This document shows positions 57,255-64,000 of a stretch of 64,000 nt of DNA, piece by piece; the stretch's first letter is position 1, and every line of letters starts with the position of its first letter. The DNA lies in contig NZ_JARGNA010000002.1 in NCBI RefSeq assembly GCF_030167905.1, positions 186,001-250,000 on the forward strand, read 5' to 3'. The position numbers and the translations under genes are program-made. Source of the DNA: Flavobacterium terrisoli (GTDB lineage: Bacteria; Bacteroidota; Bacteroidia; Flavobacteriales; Flavobacteriaceae). The notes beneath the pieces are model-generated. The model was not told the DNA's origin, did no database searches, and saw only the letters and a list, made by a program, of their open reading frames with translations.

Positions 57255-58904
57255 ATGAAAAAATTACTTTTATTCTTTTTGTTTATCCTTTCAGGAAATG
57301 GCTTTGCCCAGGGTTTTAAAATTACCTACCTGAAAAGTTCCAATGGAAGTTTGATTGAAGGTCAGGATCCGATTTGGGTTTTTACCAATGCAAGCCACAC
57401 CTTGATTAGCTCGGAAAAGATTAAAAACAAAAAAGCGGAATTTCCTTTTGAGGAGACAACCATTTACCGAAGTACAAACACTTTTTATCAGGTAGCAACA
57501 CTAAATGCTTCGGATGTTATTGTTACTAACGATAGCGTTTCTTTGGCTAGGCAAACCTTTGAATATTTAAATGACACTAAAAAAATCTTAGGCTACAATT
57601 GTAAAAAAGCCAAAACGATTGTCAACTCCAATACGATTGAATTTTGGTATACTGATGATTTGAAAGTCAAAGGTTCACCAACGGTTTTAGGGCAAAATTT
57701 GGGTTTGGTTTTGGAAATGGTACGCAACGGTAATTTTGCCATAACAGCTACGAAGGTGGAAAAAACGAAAACATTCCCTGCGCTTTTGAGCACCAATCAG
57801 CCGTTAGATTTGCTAACTTATAAAGATTTACTCTGGAAAAGCCGATTCACAACGATTAACGTTTTTAAAGACCAAATCATCAATTTTTCAGATGCTTCAA
57901 AGTCGAATGATTCCATCCTAACATTTGCCAACGGAACAATCGCGGTGCGAAAAATAACAATGCCTGAGATTAAAATAGGAAGCCAAATTTTTGTCGATGT
58001 CACCGAACAATCCAATGGTGATGCGTATGACCGAACCGGTTCGTTTTTTATGATTCCGACCGATAAGGAAATGTCATTCCTAAACGGATTACAAAACGGC
58101 GCTAAAACATTACCGATTTATACTAACGGCAACGGGAAAGAATACCAAGGCGTAGTTGCTAATGACAACTACAATCCAATTGTAGAATTAATGCGTTTCT
58201 TCACACCTTTCGGAGTCAAACAATACAATACTTTGCAACTCAAAGACAAGACTTGGGCAGAAAATGTTCTGTACCGACAAGACGTGACCGATTTGAGAAC
58301 ATTGTTGAGCGGAAAGGAAGTTTGGCTCGGCATTAACATTGGTAACTATGACAAAGGTGGCCATAAAGTGTCTGCGAATATTACGATTCATACCGAGGAG
58401 GAAAGCAAAGCAAAACCAACGCAAATTGTTCCACTTTTCTGTACCAATAACGTCATGGAAATGGCCGGTCAGGAATATGGCACAATGTTTAACAATGACA
58501 AAGGTTTGGAAGTCACTTTCAAACTGGACAAACCTATGAAAAACTGTAAACTACGCTACATTACCACTGGTCATGGCGGCTGGGAAAATGGTGATGAATT
58601 TGTACCAAAGAAAAATTCGATTTTCTTAGACGGCGCGGCGACTTTTGCTTTCACGCCTTGGCGTCAGGATTGTGGTTCGTATCGATTGTCCAATCCGGCT
58701 TCGGGGAATTTCCCGAACGGATTATCTTCTTCTGATTACAGCAGAGCCAATTGGTGTCCGGGAACTGTAACCAATCCAATCTTTATTGACTTAGGTGATT
58801 TGGCTGCCGGAAGCCATACGATACAAATCAAAATCCCACAAGGTTTGCCCGAAGGCGGAAGTTTCAGTGCCTGGAATATTTCAGGTGTTTTGATTGGAGA
58901 ATAA
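57255..58904 (+). CDS. Secreted GLPGLI/PNGase F-like fusion protein
   Basis: A 549-residue exported protein with signal peptide MKKLLLFFLFILSGNGFAQG. Residues about 20-200 look like a GLPGLI-family domain (IEFWYTDDLKVKG, LGQNLGLVLEMVRNGNFAIT, cf. the family's GLPGLILEI). The rest resembles peptide-N4-glycosidase F, which removes N-glycans from glycoproteins. By recalled alignment, Asp259 (GDAYDRTG) matches catalytic Asp60, Glu381 (HTEEES) Glu118, and Glu448 (GDEFVPKK) Glu206. The end (TPWRQDCGSYRL, then NWCPGTVTNP) also fits. No T9SS domain is visible. An ATG at 57135 was rejected because it precedes the signal peptide and overlaps the divergent gene. Confidence 0.78.
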   Translation: MKKLLLFFLFILSGNGFAQGFKITYLKSSNGSLIEGQDPIWVFTNASHTLISSEKIKNKKAEFPFEETTIYRSTNTFYQVATLNASDVIVTNDSVSLARQTFEYLNDTKKILGYNCKKAKTIVNSNTIEFWYTDDLKVKGSPTVLGQNLGLVLEMVRNGNFAITATKVEKTKTFPALLSTNQPLDLLTYKDLLWKSRFTTINVFKDQIINFSDASKSNDSILTFANGTIAVRKITMPEIKIGSQIFVDVTEQSNGDAYDRTGSFFMIPTDKEMSFLNGLQNGAKTLPIYTNGNGKEYQGVVANDNYNPIVELMRFFTPFGVKQYNTLQLKDKTWAENVLYRQDVTDLRTLLSGKEVWLGINIGNYDKGGHKVSANITIHTEEESKAKPTQIVPLFCTNNVMEMAGQEYGTMFNNDKGLEVTFKLDKPMKNCKLRYITTGHGGWENGDEFVPKKNSIFLDGAATFAFTPWRQDCGSYRLSNPASGNFPNGLSSSDYSRANWCPGTVTNPIFIDLGDLAAGSHTIQIKIPQGLPEGGSFSAWNISGVLIGE

Positions 58905-58934
58905 AAAAAGCCAGCTAAATGCTGGCTTTTTTTT
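58903..58934. terminator. Bidirectional terminator between the PNGase-like and cystathionine beta-synthase genes
   Basis: AAAAAAAGCCAGC pairs perfectly with GCTGGCTTTTTTT around TAAAT. The converging gene's stop codon lies in the T-run. Confidence 0.9.
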
Positions 58935-60294
58935 ACTTAATCGAACTGATGATATCGTGTTTCGTAATAATATGGTGTTTGCCATTTCCTAAATCTACCA
59001 AAACCGCTTGATTTTCTTTGTTGATCAATCTCGAGATTTCTTCGATTGGCGCATTGGCTGCCACAATCGGGTAAGGTTTGCCCATAATATCCTTGATTGG
59101 TTTTTCGGCTATGTTTTTGTCTTCCACATAACTTCTGAACAAATCGGTTTCGTCTATGCTTCCCACAAAACCTGTCGTATCAATGACCGGGATTTGAGAG
59201 ATATTGTATTTTTTCAAACGTTCAATTGCGTGAGACACTAATTCTTCGGTACGTACAATCACTAACGGTTTGTCTTTGTGGTCTTTGATTACATCTTCTG
59301 CTTTGGTGATGTCTTCGTCTAAGAAACCTCTTTCGCGCATCCAATCGTCGTTGAACATTTTCCCAACATAACGGCTTCCGCTATCGTGGAATAAAACCAC
59401 AACCACATCATCCTTGGTGAAATGTTCTTTTAACTGGTGCAAACCTTTCACACAAGAACCGGCTGAATTCCCCACAAAAATCCCTTCTTCCAAAGCTATT
59501 TTTCTGGTGTAAACGGCAGCATCCTTATCAGTTACTTTGGTGAAACCATCGATGATGGAAAAGTCAACATTCTTTGGCAAAATGTCTTCCCCGATTCCTT
59601 CGGTGATATAAGAGTAGATTTCGTTTTCGTCAAAGATTCCGGTTTCATGGTATTTTTTGAATACCGAACCATAGGTATCAATTCCCCAAACTTTGATGTT
59701 TGGATTTTTCTCTTTTAAATATTTTCCAATTCCTGAAATGGTTCCGCCCGTTCCTACTCCAACCACAAAATGCGTTATTTTTCCATCGGTTTGTTCCCAG
59801 ATTTCAGGGCCGGTTTGCTCATAATGCGCTTGCGCGTTTGATGGATTGTCGTATTGGTTGACATACCAGGAATTCGGAATTTCGGTGCTTAATCTTTTGG
59901 ACACTGAATAATACGAACGTGGATCTGTTGGTTCAACATCGGTTGGACAAACCACAACCTTAGCGCCAACGGCACGAAGGATATCCATTTTTTCTTTGGA
60001 TTGTTTGTCGGTGATTACAAAAATACATTTGTATCCTTTTACAATGGCAGCCAAGGCCAATCCCATTCCGGTGTTTCCGGAAGTTCCTTCGATGATGGTT
60101 CCGCCTGGTTTTAATCGTCCGTCGGCTTCGGCATCTTCAACCATTTTGAGTGCCATTCTGTCTTTGGTGGAATTTCCCGGATTGAAGGTTTCTACTTTGG
60201 CTAAAACCAAAGCGTCGATGCCTTCTACGACTTTATTTAATTTAACCAATGGTGTATTGCCAATAGTGCCTAATATGTTTTCTGCGTAGTTCAT
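58933..60294 (-). CDS. Cystathionine beta-synthase (PLP domain plus CBS pair)
   Basis: A 453-residue protein. The PLP domain has TIGNTPLVKL and ETFNPGNSTKDRMA (PLP lysine Lys44), EGTSGNTGMGLALAA and GVGTGGTISGIGKY; the segment EGIGEDILPKN is typical of cystathionine beta-synthase. Two CBS domains occupy about residues 335-453 and may bind an adenosyl ligand. It makes cystathionine from serine and homocysteine, or may act as a cysteine synthase; the CBS pair and the GIGEDILP motif favour the former. It has a good promoter at 60348-60380. Confidence 0.9.
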   Translation of the reverse strand: MNYAENILGTIGNTPLVKLNKVVEGIDALVLAKVETFNPGNSTKDRMALKMVEDAEADGRLKPGGTIIEGTSGNTGMGLALAAIVKGYKCIFVITDKQSKEKMDILRAVGAKVVVCPTDVEPTDPRSYYSVSKRLSTEIPNSWYVNQYDNPSNAQAHYEQTGPEIWEQTDGKITHFVVGVGTGGTISGIGKYLKEKNPNIKVWGIDTYGSVFKKYHETGIFDENEIYSYITEGIGEDILPKNVDFSIIDGFTKVTDKDAAVYTRKIALEEGIFVGNSAGSCVKGLHQLKEHFTKDDVVVVLFHDSGSRYVGKMFNDDWMRERGFLDEDITKAEDVIKDHKDKPLVIVRTEELVSHAIERLKKYNISQIPVIDTTGFVGSIDETDLFRSYVEDKNIAEKPIKDIMGKPYPIVAANAPIEEISRLINKENQAVLVDLGNGKHHIITKHDIISSIK

Positions 60295-60347
60295 TTTTTT
60301 AAGAAAATAGAATATAGAGTAAAGAAAATAGATTGTTTTTTATGGAA

Positions 60348-60380
60348 CAAATGTAATGCTATTTCAAACGTTTACAAAAA
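60348..60380 (-). promoter_or_regulatory. Promoter of the cystathionine beta-synthase gene
   Basis: Read leftward: TTTTTG (60380-60375), 19 bases, TACATTTG (60355-60348). This is a strong Bacteroidota consensus, about 53 bases before the ATG. Confidence 0.72.
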
Positions 60381-60400
60381 TTCGAATGGTTTATCCTTTA

Positions 60401-60466
60401 ACCCTGATAGGAGTGGCTACCTTGTAGCGCGGATAGCAGGAATTACCTTGGCTGATAGAGCCCGAA
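60401..60466. repeat. Flavobacterial structured intergenic element (Flavo-1-like)
   Basis: CCCTGATAGGAGTGGC, a GCTAC/GTAGC hairpin, GCGGATAGCAGGAATTACC and a final GGCT-GATAG-AGCC hairpin. The order of a CCTGAT...GAGTGG block, a variable hairpin, then CGGATAGCAGGAAT matches a structured element I recall from many Flavobacterium spacers, possibly the Flavo-1 RNA motif. CCTG (about 60403) can also pair with CAGG (about 60437) to enclose the first hairpin. It lies between the porin stop and the cystathionine beta-synthase promoter. Confidence 0.45.
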
Positions 60467-60476
60467 CCTTTCGTTT

Positions 60477-62402
60477 TTACTGAAAGAAATTCCATACCAA
60501 TCCAAACCTAATCATAAAATCGCGGTACGGATAATTGGGTGCCGTATAGAAATTATTGCCTGTAAATCTGGAGTTCAAATGTTCCAGCTTAAAGAAAATT
60601 CGGGTTTGACGGATTCTGGCATTGACAAAGAAATCTATCATTGGGAACTCACCAACTTCTCTTTCGTTTTGCACAAAAGCTTCTGCCAACACCGGATTGT
60701 AGTCGTTGACATAGTATTTGGTGAAATAATTCAGGGTAAAACCGGTTTGGAGGAACAAGGCTTTTTTGAAGAAATAATCGGTATAATAAAGAGAGTTTCT
60801 GGTCACGATTTGCGGTACGTTTAGAATATCGTCTTCCTGATCTACTTTTTGGTACAATACAGTATTATCCAAGGCCAATTTCCACCATTTGAATTCGCGG
60901 CTGACTTTTACCGAAAGGTAATTGATGGTTTTATCGTATTGCTTTGGCGTTATGATTTGCTGTTGCGGATCAGTAGCATCATTGCTGAAAAACAGATAAT
61001 CTCTCATCGAGCTCACCTGCAATGAAGCTTCAAACCATTGGGTTTTAGCCGTAGCCTCAAGGTTGTTTATCTTTTCGTTTTTGAAAACATTATACCAATT
61101 ATAACCTATATAGCTGCTTTGGTGCAGGCTGTAAAGATGATCCGGGATTTTATTGAGCATTTGGTATTGGAGCACCAACTCATTTTTATCATTGAGTTGG
61201 TATTTTAATTTGGCGTCAAAGTTTGATAAAGACTGATCTGAAATCGAATTGGAATATTGGAAAATTCCGTTCCATTTGTTCTTTCTGTATTCGTATTGTC
61301 CTCCAACCGTGTTAATTTCATCTCCAATCGAACTCGGAATAATGCCATTCTGTGTGATCAGAACCCTGTCATAGAAAAAATTGTATCTGAAATCTTCGGC
61401 AAAGAACTGGAATTTACCAAGCAATGAATTTTCATAAATGGCACCCACTTTATTGTACATTCTATTGTAGTGATTCTGGTCATTGATGCCAGAAGCCACA
61501 AATGAATCTCCAAAGCGATAAATCTCATCCTCACCTACCGTTGACAGCACTGTCTTCTGATTGTATTCAAAGAATTTAGTTTCGTAATTGAATTGGTGCG
61601 TTAAGTAAAGATTATTATTTCCGGCTTTACTGTTTATCCTGAAATTATGGTCTAAAAAATATCTTTTGCCTTTCATAAACGATTTGGCATCCGTAAGATA
61701 GACTTCCAATCGGGCACGGTTTTGAAATGCGGCATCTTCACCTTCAAAATCTTCCAGCGTCGTAATTCCGCCGTTTTCGCCATTGAGGAAATCCTGTCCG
61801 GTATAATGAAAGTTGAGATAATATCTTTTGTTCAGGGTATTGTAGCTCGATGTAAATCGAAAGTTTCCGGTACTCGACAATTGATTCACATATTTACCCA
61901 AAGAGCGCAAACCTTTAAAAGCAACCGATATATTGAATCTCTCGGAAGTATTGACGGTAACAAAAGCATCCAGGGATTGGCCTTGCTCCATTACTGTTTT
62001 AAAATACAAATCGGTTATCGGTGTGGCCACAGAATAATATTTTATATCATCGGGCTTCATATAATTGAAATGTTTCCCAGAGTAACCAATTTCGGGAAAG
62101 GAATTGAATTTTTTATAGCCAAAATCGAGAACCGTATAGGTTTGTCCTTCATTGGCAAAAGGCAACAATCCGAAGATGTCTTTTCGAAGGTAATTGTACT
62201 CGTATTCTTTTTTGATGGTTAAGGAAGTATCGACATAGGTTGTATCTCTTTGCAAAGTGATAATTCTATATTGATCAAAAGCAGCTTTTGGTGTTTTCTC
62301 TTGAGTTTCTTCTTTTGTATTGCCACCTTTTGGGGTTGTTTGCGCTTGCGAAAACCCGGTAGAAAAAATCAATAAAAAGACAGCTATAATTACGTTTCTC
62401 AT
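60477..62402 (-). CDS. Putative porin (Bacteroidota outer-membrane family)
   Basis: A 641-residue exported protein with signal peptide MRNVIIAVFLLIFSTGFSQAQ. A short Lys/Glu/Thr-rich linker is followed by long amphipathic beta strands (QYRIITLQRDTTYVDTSLT, YNYLRKDIFGLLPF, RYYLNFHYTGQDFLNG) and it ends in an aromatic final strand (MIRFGLVWNFFQ), as outer-membrane barrels do. It resembles the 'putative porin' family of Bacteroidota; the transported solute is unknown. The in-frame ATG at 62453 was rejected because it precedes the signal peptide. A -7 box TATTTTTG lies at 62420-62427. Confidence 0.85.
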   Translation of the reverse strand: MRNVIIAVFLLIFSTGFSQAQTTPKGGNTKEETQEKTPKAAFDQYRIITLQRDTTYVDTSLTIKKEYEYNYLRKDIFGLLPFANEGQTYTVLDFGYKKFNSFPEIGYSGKHFNYMKPDDIKYYSVATPITDLYFKTVMEQGQSLDAFVTVNTSERFNISVAFKGLRSLGKYVNQLSSTGNFRFTSSYNTLNKRYYLNFHYTGQDFLNGENGGITTLEDFEGEDAAFQNRARLEVYLTDAKSFMKGKRYFLDHNFRINSKAGNNNLYLTHQFNYETKFFEYNQKTVLSTVGEDEIYRFGDSFVASGINDQNHYNRMYNKVGAIYENSLLGKFQFFAEDFRYNFFYDRVLITQNGIIPSSIGDEINTVGGQYEYRKNKWNGIFQYSNSISDQSLSNFDAKLKYQLNDKNELVLQYQMLNKIPDHLYSLHQSSYIGYNWYNVFKNEKINNLEATAKTQWFEASLQVSSMRDYLFFSNDATDPQQQIITPKQYDKTINYLSVKVSREFKWWKLALDNTVLYQKVDQEDDILNVPQIVTRNSLYYTDYFFKKALFLQTGFTLNYFTKYYVNDYNPVLAEAFVQNEREVGEFPMIDFFVNARIRQTRIFFKLEHLNSRFTGNNFYTAPNYPYRDFMIRFGLVWNFFQ

Positions 62403-62419
62403 CAGAATAAATTTCAAGG

Positions 62420-62427
62420 CAAAAATA
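62420..62427 (-). promoter_or_regulatory. -7 promoter element of the putative porin gene
   Basis: Read leftward TATTTTTG fits TAnnTTTG and lies 17 bases before the ATG. No -33 box is evident. Confidence 0.4.
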
Positions 62428-62452
62428 CACAAAACAATTTGTAATAAAATCA

Positions 62453-62485
62453 TAAAAAAACCATCCCTTTTGACAGAGATGGTTT
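62453..62485 (-). terminator. Terminator of the subtilisin gene
   Basis: Read leftward AAACCATC pairs with GATGGTTT around a 12-base loop and runs into TTTTTTATG. It lies about 20 bases after the stop codon. Confidence 0.78.
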
Positions 62486-62505
62486 AAATATATTTATTGA
62501 AAAAA

Positions 62506-64000
62506 TTATTCCTTGATAAATTTCTTAGTCACCGAATTTTTATCCGATTCGAAAGTAGCAAAATACACCCCCGAAGCTAAACTGGAAACATCAATCGCAG
62601 AAGTACCGCCAATACTGGCATTTCTGAATACTTCTTTTCCTGAGATATCATGAATGCTGATAGCTGAAAGTTCCACTCCATTTTTAATGTCATAGTTCAA
62701 AACGTTGCCCGCCGGATTCGGGTAGATGAAAATACTGTTGTCATAAACGAAGTCGGTATTGGCCAATGTTAATGCTACGCTTCCATTTCCGATTAATGAA
62801 AAGACCTGAGAACCTCCGGTTAAGGTTGCTTTATGGGTAACTTGAATGGTGTAAACTCCCGGTTGAGCATTGGCTATTTCCACTTTCTCAATATTATCCG
62901 CATTGTTATCTGAATCATTAGTGGCCGCACCACTTGGATCTTCAGGGTTCAATTTCCATGGGTAATACGTATTGCCATCTTTTAGTATTTTTAAATCAAG
63001 ATTGTTTTTTAATCTTGGAAACCTGTTGTCTTCATCGCCGCTTACATTTCCGCTTCCTGCAGGATCGGTCCAACATATGGTAAACGCAAGATTTTGAGCA
63101 GCACTAATAGAGATTTGTTTGGTAAAGGTCGCATTGCTTGTCAAAGTATTCTCTTCCAACAAAGTAGTAACATTTCTGTTTGTTATGATATTTGCTGCTT
63201 TTTCAGCATCGGCTAATCCCCAGCCAAATTCGTAATCCGGTCCGTTATTCAAACCGGCTTCTTTAGCACTATGGCAAATCAAACCCCTCACGGTTGACGC
63301 ACGCATATAGCTTGCATTTAAATTATTGTAATGTTTTTGGAGTAATAATATCATTCCGGTAATCGCCGGTGCCGCCATTGATGTTCCTTGTAAAGTGGCA
63401 TACGCATTATTACTCGAACTATTAGTTGAATAAACATCAACCCCTTTTGCAGAAATATCAGGTTTAATTCTTCCGTCATCCGTTGGCCCCCAATTACTGA
63501 ATTCACTCATTACTACGCTATCAGGATTTAAATAACTTGGCACTTCATTAACTGCAGCTACAACAATCGCATTCTTGGAATTTGTCATTCCTGTTAGTAA
63601 ATCATAACCATTTTTGATAAAAATTTGTGGGAAGTCGGTATTGTTTCTATCATTACCGGCTGCCTTAACGATTTGATAATAAGGAAATGTATTTGAAAAA
63701 CTATCCGCTTGTATAGCTTGGGAATCGTAAGAACCAAATCTCCAAAGGGCCAAATTACTGCTCACATATCCATAAGAATGGTTTGAGGTTAAATAACCTT
63801 CACCCGCAAAAACAGCCATCTCGGTAAAATCTGAATCCCAGTCAAATGTTTTAGCCATTCCCTGATAAGCAATCCCTTTGCTTGCAGGAATCAGTCCGGT
63901 ACTTACAATGGTTCCGGTCACATGCGTTGAATGTTGGCTTAAAGTTGTATTATCATCACCCAGGGTTACTTTGTTTCCGCCGAATTCCTGATGTGTATTT
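62506..64000 (-). CDS. Secreted S8 subtilisin-like peptidase with T9SS signal (5' partial)
   Basis: The frame stays open to the window edge, so the N-terminus, with the signal peptide and catalytic Asp, is missing. The catalytic His segment reads HSTHVTGTI (near 63925) and the Ser segment LQGTSMAAPAITG (near 63380). The oxyanion Asn lies in AAGNDRNNTDFPQ. After the protease domain comes a beta-sandwich (AQNLAFTICWTDPAGSG), as in many bacterial subtilases. The last ~75 residues (IYPNPAGNVLNYDIK, ISIHDISGKEVF, LASGVYFATFES) are a classical type A T9SS sorting domain. It is probably a secreted or surface-bound protease. The GTG inside HVTG is not the start. Confidence 0.92.
   Translation of the reverse strand, partial: NTHQEFGGNKVTLGDDNTTLSQHSTHVTGTIVSTGLIPASKGIAYQGMAKTFDWDSDFTEMAVFAGEGYLTSNHSYGYVSSNLALWRFGSYDSQAIQADSFSNTFPYYQIVKAAGNDRNNTDFPQIFIKNGYDLLTGMTNSKNAIVVAAVNEVPSYLNPDSVVMSEFSNWGPTDDGRIKPDISAKGVDVYSTNSSSNNAYATLQGTSMAAPAITGMILLLQKHYNNLNASYMRASTVRGLICHSAKEAGLNNGPDYEFGWGLADAEKAANIITNRNVTTLLEENTLTSNATFTKQISISAAQNLAFTICWTDPAGSGNVSGDEDNRFPRLKNNLDLKILKDGNTYYPWKLNPEDPSGAATNDSDNNADNIEKVEIANAQPGVYTIQVTHKATLTGGSQVFSLIGNGSVALTLANTDFVYDNSIFIYPNPAGNVLNYDIKNGVELSAISIHDISGKEVFRNASIGGTSAIDVSSLASGVYFATFESDKNSVTKKFIKE

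Noticed and set aside
63919..63921. GTG as the start of the subtilisin
   Set aside because: The frame continues upstream to the window edge and contains the catalytic His motif HSTHVTG, so the GTG is an internal valine codon.

Overview
The window looks like chromosome from a low-GC member of the Bacteroidota, almost certainly Flavobacteriaceae and close to Flavobacterium. The signs are: type IX secretion (T9SS) C-terminal signals on secreted proteins; DUF2279, DUF2851, DUF3467, GLPGLI and 'putative porin' families; promoters of the Bacteroidota form TTTG-N18/19-TAnnTTTG; and almost no Shine-Dalgarno sequences, with one strong exception at rpsU. No phage, plasmid, insertion sequence or CRISPR array is visible. 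The first gene (low-molecular-weight tyrosine phosphatase) and the last (T9SS subtilisin) run off the window edges.

Layout. 1-5.2 kb: phosphatase and a tetrapyrrole-methylase-type methyltransferase, then a leftward cell-wall group (dapF, acetyltransferase, mltG, DUF2279, lysozyme-like protein). 5.3-8.9 kb: rightward HtrA protease, a long-form GAPDH and a small secreted protein, with clear terminators. 8.9-15 kb: aconitase, an acyltransferase-3 membrane protein, a divergent protein resembling copper monooxygenases of the PHM/DBH family, a small membrane protein and a MoxR ATPase. 15-19.2 kb: three consecutive parvulin-type periplasmic folding proteins. 19.5-21.4 kb: prfC and a very small exported protein. 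21.5-38.1 kb: two giant surface proteins (1960 and 3439 aa) that share their last ~500 residues but differ upstream, one built of nine MBG-type repeats and the other of a beta-helix plus Fn3/Ig-like modules. 38.4-52 kb: the classical transcription/translation block, read leftward as tRNA-Thr, tRNA-Tyr, tRNA-Thr, tuf, tRNA-Trp, secE, nusG, rplK, rplA, rplJ, rplL, rpoB, rpoC, DUF3467. 52-57.2 kb: hpf, a XerC-type recombinase, rpsU, an acyl-CoA dehydrogenase, a helix-hairpin-helix protein, a PspC protein and DUF2851. 57.2-64 kb: a GLPGLI/PNGase F-like fusion, cystathionine beta-synthase, a putative porin and the subtilisin.

How it fits together. Most of the window is core housekeeping. The accessory-looking content is the export and surface machinery: parvulins and HtrA would serve folding and quality control of outer-membrane and secreted proteins, and the giant adhesins and the subtilisin carry T9SS signals. 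The most interesting regulatory signals are the strong Shine-Dalgarno of rpsU, a promoter lying across a terminator in front of the tRNA-tuf operon, a long hairpin between rplL and rpoB, and a promoter so close to the PHM-like gene that its mRNA may be leaderless. No clearly new multi-gene system was found; the PHM-like protein and the GLPGLI-PNGase fusion are the best candidates for unusual biochemistry.
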